The notes under the pieces were generated by a model. The model searched no databases, was not told the origin of the DNA, and saw only the letters and a program-made list of their open reading frames with translations. Position numbers and translations under genes: made by a program. Shown piece by piece: positions 16,379-24,326 of a stretch of DNA of 64,000 nt. How positions within the stretch are numbered: the stretch's first letter is position 1; each line of letters begins with the position of its first letter. The stretch comes from Arthrobacter sp. N199823 (GTDB lineage: Bacteria > Actinomycetota > Actinomycetes > Actinomycetales > Micrococcaceae), in NCBI RefSeq assembly GCF_002929705.1, contig NZ_PJIN01000004.1, positions 310,001 through 374,000 of the forward strand, in the 5' to 3' direction.

Positions 16379-17581
16379 GTGACAGTAACTCAACGAGGCC
16401 CGGCCACAGCGCCGGGCCTCGTCATGTCAGGAACAGCCGTGGACAAAGCCGACGCTCCAGCCCCTGATGACGACCGCAAGCCAGATAGCCCCACCCAGCT
16501 ACCTGCCAAGTCCTGGAAGTACGCGGGGCGTCGCGCCGTGGCCAAGTTCAGCGCCGATGGCTGCACAGACCTAGCAGCATCGCTAACCTACTACGGTGTG
16601 CTCTCCTTGTTTCCAGCCCTGCTAGCCCTGATCTCGATCATGGGTCTTGTGGGCCAAGCAGAGCAGACTTCGGCGCTCCTGCTGGATCTGGTGAGCCGGG
16701 CTGCCGGCCCGGAGACCGTTGAGGCCATCCGGCAACCCGTGGAGCAACTGACAAGCTCTAGGGCTGCCGGATTGACCCTGGTCATCGGTATTGTCACAGC
16801 CCTGTGGTCCGCATCGGGATATGTTGGCGCCTTCAGCCGGTCCATGAACAGGATCTATGGCATTGACGAAGGCCGGCCAGCCTGGAAATTGCGCCCGGCC
16901 CTGCTGCTGGTGACACTTGTTGTTGTCCTGCTGGTAGCCATCATGGCGTTACTTCTGTTGCTCTCCGGGCCTGTTGCACAGGCGGTAGGTGAGATGCTCG
17001 GAGTCGGATCCGCCACCCTCACAGTGTGGTCCATCGCCAAATGGCCAGTGCTGGGTCTTTTGGCCGTGGTGCTGATCGCCATCCTGTACTACTTCACTCC
17101 CAATGTGCGCCAGCCACGATTCCGCTGGATCAGCATTGGCGCCGCCGTGGCCTTGGTGGCTGTGGTTGTGGCGTCGGGTGGTTTTGGCCTGTATGTGGCC
17201 AACTTCTCCAACTACAACAAGACCTACGGAACCATTGCCGGCATGATCGTGCTGCTGTTGTGGATGTGGATCATGAACCTGATGCTGCTCTTCGGTGCCG
17301 AGGTCGACGCCGAGCTTGAGCGGGTTCGTCAACTTCAGGCGGGTATTGAAGCTGAAGCGCAACTGCAGTTGCCACCGCGCGATATTGCCGCCAGCGCCAA
17401 AAAGGAAATCAAAGAGCAGCAGCTCCTGAGTGATGGCCGTGCGCTCCGTGCCGAACTGCGCACAGAGGCGGAGCCACTGGCAAGGAAATCGGCCGAGGCC
17501 CGCACGCTGTTGTGGATCGCCGGAATCGGCGCCGGCGCCCTCGCCGTGACTGCCCTTCGCACCCGCCGCCGTCGGCCCTGA
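16379..17581 (+). CDS. YihY/virulence factor BrkB family membrane protein
   Basis: About six membrane helices follow a ~55-residue charged N-terminus. Family blocks include AASLTYYGVLSLFPALLALIS, SASGYVGAFSRSMNRIYGI and KTYGTIAGMIVLLLWMWIMN, then a long amphipathic C-terminal tail. YihY was once called RNase BN in error; its role is unknown, perhaps transport. The GTG at 16379 has AGGAG eight to nine bases upstream. However, an 11-bp hairpin (16393-16422) lies inside the first codons, and an in-frame ATG at 16424 immediately follows it, so the true start may be 16424. Confidence 0.88.
   Translation: MTVTQRGPATAPGLVMSGTAVDKADAPAPDDDRKPDSPTQLPAKSWKYAGRRAVAKFSADGCTDLAASLTYYGVLSLFPALLALISIMGLVGQAEQTSALLLDLVSRAAGPETVEAIRQPVEQLTSSRAAGLTLVIGIVTALWSASGYVGAFSRSMNRIYGIDEGRPAWKLRPALLLVTLVVVLLVAIMALLLLLSGPVAQAVGEMLGVGSATLTVWSIAKWPVLGLLAVVLIAILYYFTPNVRQPRFRWISIGAAVALVAVVVASGGFGLYVANFSNYNKTYGTIAGMIVLLLWMWIMNLMLLFGAEVDAELERVRQLQAGIEAEAQLQLPPRDIAASAKKEIKEQQLLSDGRALRAELRTEAEPLARKSAEARTLLWIAGIGAGALAVTALRTRRRRP
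16393..16422 (+). terminator. hairpin at the start of the YihY gene
   Basis: ACGAGGCCCGG and CCGGGCCTCGT form a perfect 11-bp stem with an eight-base loop. It could be the terminator or 3' stabiliser of the GlsB-like gene, or a translational control element for the YihY gene. There is no U-tract. Confidence 0.5.
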
Positions 17582-17812
17582 GACTGAGAGCGCATGACGC
17601 GCAGAGCCCCGCAGAAATCGCGCTGATGGCAGGCGTGAGAGCTCCCTGAGGGCTGTTGCATTTCTCACACTTGGGCATTTTTGCGCCCCCTTAGCACAGA
17701 CCCCCGATGCCCGGTTGCCGGGAAATAATTGGTAGGCTGGGAAGTCGGCCCTGCTCCCTTAAGGGAAGCTGCCGCAACCACTCCCATTCCCTCTAAGGAG
17801 AACTAAGCCTCA

Positions 17813-18448
17813 ATGACATCCGTGGCCACTGAATCACTGCGTGAACAGCTCTGGAATCGCCGTTACGACGAGAACATTGCTCCCATCACCGAACTCTGCG
17901 ACACCCTGGCGGAAGCCCGGCCCGAGCAGCAGGTGGCTTACGTGGACCCCGTTCATGATGTTGACGAGTGCAAGATCATCAGCTTGTTTTCCAATGTTGG
18001 CGAAATTGACGATTCCGGCTACGTCACCGCTGGCGACGAGCAGGCAGCCACGCGCCTTCTGGGTATCCATTGGCAGCTTGGTCTGCGCCCCAGCTACGTC
18101 ATGCCGTGGAACGTGCACCCCTGGTTCACCCCGGGCGAGCCCAACGGCCGTCTCACGGCACCACAGATCGAGCAGGGTCTGCGCCCGCTGGTGAAGTTCC
18201 TGACGCTGGTCCCCCGCGCATCCGCTCTAGTGGCCCACGGCACCGAGGCGCACCGCCTGGCCGATCAGCTGCTGAAGGCGCAAGGGCCCATGTTGTACAA
18301 GCGCGGCTTTGGCATCTACAAGGTTCGCTCATTGTCCGGCCGCAGCTTTGCCGGTTCCCCGGAACGTCAGGAGCAGTGGCTGCAGGAATCAGCCAAGGCC
18401 TACGCCGAGTCGATGACCCGCAACGGCATCACCATCAAGGGCCGCTAG
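17813..18448 (+). CDS. uracil-DNA glycosylase superfamily protein
   Basis: A 211-residue protein with UDG-fold landmarks: YVDPVHDVDECKIISLFSN (core strand), SGYVTAGDEQAATRLLGIHW, the VMPWNVHPWF block that matches the WNxxPW motif of UDG-like enzymes, and SALVAHGTEAHRLADQLL. These resemble the actinobacterial/phage-type UDG family rather than classical Ung. Base-excision activity is inferred, not shown. AAGGAG lies 12 bases before the ATG, rather far. The 231-base region upstream holds small hairpins but no gene. Confidence 0.65.
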   Translation: MTSVATESLREQLWNRRYDENIAPITELCDTLAEARPEQQVAYVDPVHDVDECKIISLFSNVGEIDDSGYVTAGDEQAATRLLGIHWQLGLRPSYVMPWNVHPWFTPGEPNGRLTAPQIEQGLRPLVKFLTLVPRASALVAHGTEAHRLADQLLKAQGPMLYKRGFGIYKVRSLSGRSFAGSPERQEQWLQESAKAYAESMTRNGITIKGR

Positions 18449-18477
18449 CACCGGATTCCTTGCCGGCTCACTCCTGC

Positions 18478-18532
18478 CTGGCCCGTAACACCTTGCCCCG
18501 CTATGTCGCGTGGCACGGCGGTTACGGGCCAG
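18478..18532 (+). terminator. stem-loop after the UDG-like gene
   Basis: CTGGCCCGTAAC (18478) and GTTACGGGCCAG (18521) are perfect 12-base arms with a 31-base interior that contains a further TGCC/GGCA pairing. The tail TGGCCTTT is slightly U-rich on the plus strand. Confidence 0.55.
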
Positions 18533-18546
18533 TGGCCTTTAAGCCG

Positions 18547-18780
18547 TCACCGAGGCCGACGGCGGGAGCGAGCCTTTACGGCGTCGCTCGCCACCAAGGA
18601 AAGCACCAGCCACAGCGTGAACCCCAGCACTCCGGCCACGATGGCCGCTGTGGGTCTCAAAATCCCGGCAATCAGGGAATCGCTGGTTAGCATGATGGTC
18701 CCGGCGAGAAATAAGAGTGCAGCCAAGGACGGCGGCACTACTTTCACCAGCCACAGCATGACAGAACGTGCGCGGTCCAT
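18547..18780 (-). CDS. small two-helix membrane protein
   Basis: A 77-residue protein starting MDRARSVMLWLVKVVPP, with membrane helices at about residues 8-33 and 40-65 and a basic tail ending KARSRRRPR. GGAGGG lies directly upstream with three bases before the ATG. It is divergent from the DUF3054 gene with a 48-base gap. I recognise no family; basic tail and two helices are all that can be said. Confidence 0.65.
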   Translation of the reverse strand: MDRARSVMLWLVKVVPPSLAALLFLAGTIMLTSDSLIAGILRPTAAIVAGVLGFTLWLVLSLVASDAVKARSRRRPR

Positions 18781-18828
18781 GGGCCCTCCTTCAAGGTTGC
18801 TTGCAAAGTTTACGGCTAAACTCCTTTC

Positions 18829-19221
18829 GTGATGCACACAGAAACTCGCCCCAAGCCCGCACTCGTTATCTACGCCGTAGCCGCCGACCTTGTGTTGGTG
18901 CTGGTTTTTGCGCTTTCTGGGCGCCGCAGCCATGCCGAGACGCTGAGCGTGGCGGGGGTACTGGAAACGGCATGGCCCTTTCTGGTGGCGCTGGCCGGGG
19001 GCTGGTTGATCTGCCGCACGTGGGCGCATCCGGTGCAGCTTCTCCCCCGTGGCATCTACCTGTGGCTCATCACCTTAATCCTCGGCATGGCGCTGCGCTT
19101 AGCCTCGGGGGCCACGGCAGCCATCCCCTTCGTGGTGGTCGCCACTCTGGTGCTGGCCTTGTTCTTGCTGGGCCACAGAATTCTGGCAACACTGGTGCTC
19201 CGCCGCAGTGCGAAAGCCTAG
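18829..19221 (+). CDS. DUF3054 family membrane protein
   Basis: A 130-residue protein with four membrane segments and the DUF3054 pattern: ALVIYAVAADLVLVLVFALS, AWPFLVALAGGWLICRTWAHP, LWLITLILGMALRLASGA and FVVVATLVLALFLLG. Function is unknown. GTG (18829) and ATG (18832) are consecutive possible starts. TAAACT at 18817-18822 ends six bases before the GTG, and no ribosome site is present, suggesting a leaderless mRNA. Confidence 0.85.
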   Translation: MMHTETRPKPALVIYAVAADLVLVLVFALSGRRSHAETLSVAGVLETAWPFLVALAGGWLICRTWAHPVQLLPRGIYLWLITLILGMALRLASGATAAIPFVVVATLVLALFLLGHRILATLVLRRSAKA

Positions 19222-19369
19222 TTCCAAGCCCCGTTTGGGATAGGATCTAAGCGTGTTGACACGGATATTTGCTTCCCCGCGGAACCGCTGACGTAGCACC
19301 GCTGACGCAGTGGCGAATGCACATTCAACAACTCCAGATAATTCACCCACACGACAAGGACCCCCGACT

Positions 19370-19651
19370 GTGATTACCGCATTTGTCCTGATCAAGACCG
19401 ACGCAACACGGATTCCCGAGGCCGCTCAGGAAATCTCGGAGCTGGCGGGCATCAGCGAGGTCTACTCCGTGACGGGCGAGTGGGATCTGATCGCTATTGC
19501 CCGGGTGAAGAAGCATGAGGACCTGGCCGAGGTCATCGCCGACAAGCTTTCCAAGGTCAAGTCAGTGGTCTCCACCACAACACAGATCTCCTTCCGCGCC
19601 TACTCACAGCATGATCTTGATGCGGCATTTGCCCTCGGCTTCGATCACTGA
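19370..19651 (+). CDS. stand-alone Lrp/AsnC ligand-binding (RAM) domain protein
   Basis: A 93-residue protein consisting only of the RAM sensor domain of Lrp/AsnC regulators: ITAFVLIKTDATRIPEAAQE, VYSVTGEWDLIAIARVKKHED, VVSTTTQISFRAYS. It has no DNA-binding helix-turn-helix, so it probably binds an amino acid or modulates a full-length regulator. AAGGA precedes the GTG by nine bases. CutC follows nine bases later, so they are likely cotranscribed. Similar stand-alone domains commonly sit beside trpD-ctaE in Actinobacteria. Confidence 0.88.
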   Translation: MITAFVLIKTDATRIPEAAQEISELAGISEVYSVTGEWDLIAIARVKKHEDLAEVIADKLSKVKSVVSTTTQISFRAYSQHDLDAAFALGFDH

Positions 19652-19660
19652 GTTTCACGG

Positions 19661-20395
19661 ATGCACCTTGAAATTGCTGTCCAGGATGTTCCCGGAGCCC
19701 AACTGGCAGCCTTTCATGGTGCTGACCGCATTGAGTTGTGCGCAGCTCTCCAACTAGGTGGCCTTACGCCGTCGCAGGGATTACTCACCAGCATTCGCGG
19801 CACCGAACCGGGGTTGCCGATCCACACGTTGATTCGGCCGCGCCCCGGCGACTACGTCTATGACGCGGCAAGTGTTGCTCTGATGGTGGCTGAGATCAAG
19901 GAAATGCGTGACGGTGGCGCCACCGGTGTGGTGATTGGCGCACTGACCTCTGATGACACCATTGACTACGCCGTAGTAGAGACCTTGGTGGCGGCCGCCG
20001 ACGGATTGCACATCACCTTCCACCGCGCCGTGGACCACCTCTTCAGGAACGACGCCGTTGCTGCCGTGCCGCACTTGGCCAGCCTAGGGGTGGCGCGTAT
20101 CTTGAGTTCCGGCGGATCTACCAGAGCTGGTGCAGGACTGGCCCAGCTACAAGCCATGCATGAAGCAGCTGCGGGGTCGTTGAGCGTGATGGCCGGCGGC
20201 GGCGTTGACATCGCCGACTTCGCCGCGTTTCATGAAGCCGGTCTGCGCGATGTTCATCTCTCCGCAAAGCGGATAGTTCATCACCCCACTCCGGCTCCAC
20301 TCACGGAAGCTGCGAAGGCTGAGGACAATAGCTATTTTGCCACCGACGCAAGTCTGGTGGAACAAGCCGGGATCGCAGCTAGGGCACTGGCCTGA
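19661..20395 (+). CDS. cutC: CutC family protein
   Basis: A 244-residue TIM-barrel protein named for copper homeostasis in E. coli, although a direct role in copper handling is debated. Family blocks: EIAVQDVPGAQLAAFHGADRIELCAAL, GLTPSQGLL, IHTLIRPRPGDYVYD, GGATGVVIGAL, ITFHRAVD, ILSSGGSTRAGAGL, VMAGGGV. The expected CutC barrel is complete. It starts nine bases after the Lrp-like gene. A short degenerate repeat (GCTAGTTCTGCTGGGC, about 20396-20438) surrounds its end and the convergent trpD end. Confidence 0.9.
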   Translation: MHLEIAVQDVPGAQLAAFHGADRIELCAALQLGGLTPSQGLLTSIRGTEPGLPIHTLIRPRPGDYVYDAASVALMVAEIKEMRDGGATGVVIGALTSDDTIDYAVVETLVAAADGLHITFHRAVDHLFRNDAVAAVPHLASLGVARILSSGGSTRAGAGLAQLQAMHEAAAGSLSVMAGGGVDIADFAAFHEAGLRDVHLSAKRIVHHPTPAPLTEAAKAEDNSYFATDASLVEQAGIAARALA

Positions 20396-20423
20396 GCTAG
20401 TTCTGCTGGGCTAATTCTGTGGG

Positions 20424-21494
20424 CTAGTTCTGCTGGGCCTGGCTACTCAACGCTACCCAGCGGGTGAGAACCTTGGCGGCCGCTCCACTATCAATGGAGG
20501 TCTTGGCCCGCACCACCGCGGCGGCCATCCGCTCGAGCAGAGTTCCGTCACTGTTGGGGTCATAGGCCACCAGGCCTGCCGCGGCATTGAGGACCACTGC
20601 GTCACGCACTGGCGAGCGTTCGCCATCCAGGATGCGGCGAACGACCCCAGCATTGAATTCTGCATTCTGCCCCCGCAAGTCTTCAATAGTGGCGCGAGGG
20701 ATACCCAGATCCAACGGATCAAAGTGGCTTTCGGTGATGGAATTGCCCCTGACCTCCCAGATAGTGGAGGTGCCCGTCGTCGTCAATTCATCCAGTCCAT
20801 CACTGCCACGGAAGACGAGTGCACGAATGTTTCTGGCCGCAAGCACGCCCGCCATGAGGGGAGCCATCCGGACATCGGCCACCCCAATAGCCGATGCCAC
20901 CACACGGGCAGGATTAGTCAGCGGCCCCAGAAAGTTGAAGGCGGTGGGGACGGCAAGTTCCCTTCGGGCAACTGCCGCGTAACGCATGGAGGGGTGGAAG
21001 AAGTTTGCAAAACAGAAGGTAATGCCCACTTCTGTCGCCGCACGTTCCACCATCTCCAGCGGCAGGTCCAGCCGGACTCCCAGGCTCTCCAGAACGTCGG
21101 CCGAGCCGGCAGCCGAGGAAGATGCCCGGTTTCCGTGCTTTACAACGGTGGCGCCAGCACCGGCACAGACCAAAGCGGCCATGGTGGAAATGTTGACAGT
21201 GTTGAGGCGGTCTCCGCCCGTGCCAACAATGTCAAGAGCTTCACTAGATACCTGCAAGGGTCGGGCGTTGGAAAGCATTGCCTCCACAAGTCCTGTCACT
21301 TCCGCGACAGTTTCTCCCTTAGCCCGAAGCGCCACAAGAAACCCGGATATCTGTGCGTCGCTGGCGTCGCCAGCCATGATCGTATTCATTGCCCACGCTG
21401 TCGCGTCCTGCTCCAGATCGTTTCCCGCAATCAATGCGGCAATGAGATTTGGCCAGGTGTGGTTGCTTGCCGAAGCGTCTTGAAGAGGATTCAC
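20424..21494 (-). CDS. trpD: anthranilate phosphoribosyltransferase
   Basis: Second step of tryptophan synthesis: joins anthranilate to PRPP. The PRPP-binding [14 protein letters not shown] (around residue 90) and [21 protein letters not shown] blocks are intact, with [24 protein letters not shown] and [10 protein letters not shown] following. The 356-residue length is normal. It begins with GTG. No other trp gene is in the window; divergence from ctaE is a conserved actinobacterial arrangement. Confidence 0.95.
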   Translation of the reverse strand: MNPLQDASASNHTWPNLIAALIAGNDLEQDATAWAMNTIMAGDASDAQISGFLVALRAKGETVAEVTGLVEAMLSNARPLQVSSEALDIVGTGGDRLNTVNISTMAALVCAGAGATVVKHGNRASSSAAGSADVLESLGVRLDLPLEMVERAATEVGITFCFANFFHPSMRYAAVARRELAVPTAFNFLGPLTNPARVVASAIGVADVRMAPLMAGVLAARNIRALVFRGSDGLDELTTTGTSTIWEVRGNSITESHFDPLDLGIPRATIEDLRGQNAEFNAGVVRRILDGERSPVRDAVVLNAAAGLVAYDPNSDGTLLERMAAAVVRAKTSIDSGAAAKVLTRWVALSSQAQQN

Positions 21495-21639
21495 CCTATA
21501 AATATTAGACGCAACGGAGCAGTTCCCAGCCTATGTGACCATTGACACGTGCTCCGTGTTGTGCATACAGAACTGGGTTTAGGCTGTGAATGCACCGGAA
21601 TTTCGCAAGTTTGTAGAAAAAGATCTCTCAATCAGAGTT

Positions 21640-21680
21640 TTGCATTGGGTTCTCTGGCGTTTTATAGACATAATGTCTAT
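21640..21680 (+). promoter_or_regulatory. ctaE promoter with perfect operator-like palindrome
   Basis: TTGCAT (21640-21645), a 17-base spacer and TATAGA (21663-21668) form a good promoter. A perfect palindrome, ATAGACA-TAA-TGTCTAT (21664-21680), covers the -10 region and runs to the base before the GTG start. CATAAT (21669-21674) inside it is an alternative -10 six bases from the GTG. The layout predicts that a bound repressor would block initiation. No regulator can be named from the motif. Confidence 0.6.
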
Positions 21681-22319
21681 GTGACAACTGCAACCCACGC
21701 CCCCAGTACCCCGGCGCATCCGACGCTGAACCGTCCGAACATGGTTTCTGTAGGAACCGTAGTTTGGCTGTCCAGTGAGCTGATGTTCTTTGCCGGCCTT
21801 TTTGCCATGTACTTCACGCTACGTTCCACCACTGGTGGATTGTGGGCGGAAGAATCGGCCAAGCTGAACTTCCCGTTCGCCCTGGTTAACACCCTCATTC
21901 TGGTTTCCAGCTCCTTCAGCTGCCAGATGGGTGTGTTCACCGCGGAGAACCTTCGGCCGCGCCGCACCGGAAGCTTCTTCCAGTTCTCCAAGTGGGGAAT
22001 GACGGAGTGGTTCCTGTTGACCTTCGTTCTTGGATCGATCTTCGTAGCCGGTCAGGCGACCGAATACGCCCTGTTGACCTCCGAGCACGTGACCTTGAAT
22101 TCAAACGCCTATGGCTCCGCCTTCTACATGACGACTGGCTTCCACGGCCTGCACGTCCTTGGTGGCCTCATAGCCTTCCTCCTCATTGTTGGCCGCGCCT
22201 TTGCAGCCAAGAAGTTTGGACACTTTGAAGCTACGAGCGCGATCGTAACTTCCTACTACTGGCACTTCGTGGATGTCGTGTGGATTGGCCTCTTCCTGGT
22301 CATCTACGTACTGAAATAG
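21681..22319 (+). CDS. ctaE: cytochrome c oxidase subunit III
   Basis: Subunit III of the aa3 oxidase. At 212 residues it is the short actinobacterial form, with about five membrane helices: [75 protein letters not shown] and [18 protein letters not shown]. The GTG at 21681 is the only suitable in-frame start; the frame is open upstream but non-family-like. It heads a ctaE-qcrC-qcrA-qcrB operon encoding part of the bc1-aa3 supercomplex. Confidence 0.95.
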   Translation: MTTATHAPSTPAHPTLNRPNMVSVGTVVWLSSELMFFAGLFAMYFTLRSTTGGLWAEESAKLNFPFALVNTLILVSSSFSCQMGVFTAENLRPRRTGSFFQFSKWGMTEWFLLTFVLGSIFVAGQATEYALLTSEHVTLNSNAYGSAFYMTTGFHGLHVLGGLIAFLLIVGRAFAAKKFGHFEATSAIVTSYYWHFVDVVWIGLFLVIYVLK

Positions 22320-22406
22320 GCTCACAGCAGCTTTTTCTACACAACAAGAACTAGCATTTGCGGCTCTCACTAGGGGCTGCTGGATACAGATCAAAGGAAC
22401 CACCAA

Positions 22407-23195
22407 GTGAAGGCACTCTCGCAGAAGCGACGTCATCCGTTGGCCGCACTAGCGTTGCTAGTCATGGGGCTCATGCTGACAGGTGGGCTATATGCCGTTG
22501 TCACAACCGTGAATGAGGCCAAGGCCGACACCACCACCTACAGTGCGCATGAAGTTGAAGAGGGCGAGAAGCTCTTTATCGCCAACTGCGCAACCTGTCA
22601 CGGCCTCGGCGCAAGCGGCACTGACGCAGGACCGTCATTGGCTGGCGTAGGCGCTGCAGCTGTTGACTTCCAGGTCGGCACGGGCCGCATGCCCATGCAG
22701 ATGCAGGGGCCTCAGGCCCGCGAGAAGCCGAAGCAGTTCACCACGGAGCAGACCCGCGAGATGGCTGCATACGTAGCCACCCTGGGCGACGGCCCCGCAC
22801 TGCCCGCTGAGGAATACATCGATGGAGAAGGTGACGCAGCCGCCGGTGGCGAGTTGTTCCGCGTCAACTGCGCCATGTGCCACAACGCCGCCGCTGCCGG
22901 TGGCGCCCTGACCCGTGGCAAGTTTGCTCCCTCGCTTGCAGGGGTTTCAAACAGCCACGTTTACAGCGCAATGGTGACCGGGCCGCAGAACATGCCGGTC
23001 TTCAACGATGCCAACATCACCCCCGAGGGTAAGCGCGACATCATCACGTTCCTGAACACCATTGAGAACCAGGGCAACCCTGGTGGCGCCAAGCTTGGTT
23101 CACTGGGGCCGGTATCCGAGGGCTTGTTCCTCTGGACTGCTGTTCTGGGTGTCATCATCGGCTTCACCATTTGGCTGACCTCACGGACCTCCTAG
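22407..23195 (+). CDS. qcrC: bc1 complex dihaem cytochrome c subunit
   Basis: Carries electrons from the Rieske protein to the oxidase within the supercomplex, replacing soluble cytochrome c. Residues 1-40 contain a membrane anchor or signal segment (PLAALALLVMGLMLTGGLYAV). Two class I haem domains follow, with CxxCH motifs at residues 61-65 (CATCH) and 155-159 (CAMCH). A C-terminal helix (LWTAVLGVIIGFTIWLTS) anchors it. The dihaem form is diagnostic of Actinobacteria. Starts at GTG, preceded by AAAGGA. Confidence 0.96.
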   Translation: MKALSQKRRHPLAALALLVMGLMLTGGLYAVVTTVNEAKADTTTYSAHEVEEGEKLFIANCATCHGLGASGTDAGPSLAGVGAAAVDFQVGTGRMPMQMQGPQAREKPKQFTTEQTREMAAYVATLGDGPALPAEEYIDGEGDAAAGGELFRVNCAMCHNAAAAGGALTRGKFAPSLAGVSNSHVYSAMVTGPQNMPVFNDANITPEGKRDIITFLNTIENQGNPGGAKLGSLGPVSEGLFLWTAVLGVIIGFTIWLTSRTS

Positions 23196-23220
23196 GTCCA
23201 CCCAGAAGTCAATAGATTTT

Positions 23221-23236
23221 GGCTGCAGCTGCAGCC
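23221..23236. other. 16-bp perfect palindrome between qcrC and qcrA
   Basis: GGCTGCAGCTGCAGCC reads the same on both strands and would fold as a compact RNA hairpin. A second small stem (CCCGG/CCGGG) follows at 23257-23273. Together they occupy the 100-base gap, where they could set mRNA stability or the qcrC:qcrA ratio, or bind a protein. Confidence 0.4.
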
Positions 23237-23295
23237 GCAGAAACATACATTACGACCCCGGGACTGTTCCGGGATAAGAGAAGGATGAGGGGAAT

Positions 23296-24324
23296 ATGGG
23301 CAACCATAGTGACGGCACGCCGACAAGCTCGGACGCCGTAGCTAAGGCTGGTCACGACGAGGTGGATAAGTTCCAAGACCCGGGACTTGCACCACATCGT
23401 TTGCGACTAGCTGACACGGACCCCAAGGCTGCAAAGCGGGCCGAACGCCAGGTGGCATGGCTATTTATCATTTCCATTGCCGGAACCTTACTGTTCTTCG
23501 TCGCTTACTTCGGTATTCGGCTGGATGATACGTTCGGCACGCTGCGTCTGCAGAACACCTTTCTAGGCCTGGGCGTCGCCTTCGCCATGCTGGGTATTGG
23601 AACTGGAATTGTGCACTGGGCCCGCGCCCTCATGCCGGACCACGAAGTGGCTGAAGAACGCCACGAACTGCGTACCGAAGAGGACCGCCTTGCTGCTCTC
23701 AAGATTGTCGATGACATCATTGATGAAACTGGCATCAAGCGCCGCCCGCTGATCCGCAACACCCTCATCGGTGCTGTGGCTCTGGCACCCTTGCCGGCCA
23801 TTGCCATCTTCCGTGACCTTGGCCCACTGCCGGGTGATTCTCTCCGCCATACCTTGTGGAAGGAAGGCGAGCGTCTTGCACGCGACCCCGACGGAACTCC
23901 CATCAAGGCTTCCGATGTCACCATCGGTTCCGCTTTCCATGTGATTCCGGAATCACTGAACAGCCTTGAGCACGGCAAGCTGAATGCAAAAGCCAAGGCT
24001 GTGGTGCTGTTGATGCGTTTGGATCCCCAAGACCTCAATCCTTCCGAGGGTCGCGAGGACTGGAGCTACAACGGCATTGTTGCCTACTCCAAGATTTGCA
24101 CCCACGTTGGTTGCCCGGTTGCTCTCTACGAGCAGCAGACGCACCACCTTCTGTGCCCCTGCCACCAGTCGACCTTCGACCTGACGCAGGAATGCAAGGT
24201 TATCTTCGGCCCGGCCGTTCGGCCTTTGCCGCAGCTGCCCATCACGGTTGACGCTGATGGCTACCTGGTCGCTCAGAGCGACTTCCACGAACCTGTTGGA
24301 CCGAGCTTCTGGGAGCGTGGCTAA
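23296..24324 (+). CDS. qcrA: bc1 complex Rieske iron-sulfur subunit
   Basis: Transfers electrons from menaquinol to the dihaem cytochrome. The protein has three membrane helices (about 54-74, 88-108, 155-172), the actinobacterial three-helix anchor, then the Rieske domain. Cluster ligands are visible as CTHVGC (268-273) and CPCH (287-290), with the disulfide cysteines in the same motifs. Length is 342 residues. It precedes qcrB by two bases. Confidence 0.96.
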   Translation: MGNHSDGTPTSSDAVAKAGHDEVDKFQDPGLAPHRLRLADTDPKAAKRAERQVAWLFIISIAGTLLFFVAYFGIRLDDTFGTLRLQNTFLGLGVAFAMLGIGTGIVHWARALMPDHEVAEERHELRTEEDRLAALKIVDDIIDETGIKRRPLIRNTLIGAVALAPLPAIAIFRDLGPLPGDSLRHTLWKEGERLARDPDGTPIKASDVTIGSAFHVIPESLNSLEHGKLNAKAKAVVLLMRLDPQDLNPSEGREDWSYNGIVAYSKICTHVGCPVALYEQQTHHLLCPCHQSTFDLTQECKVIFGPAVRPLPQLPITVDADGYLVAQSDFHEPVGPSFWERG

Positions 24325-24326
24325 AC

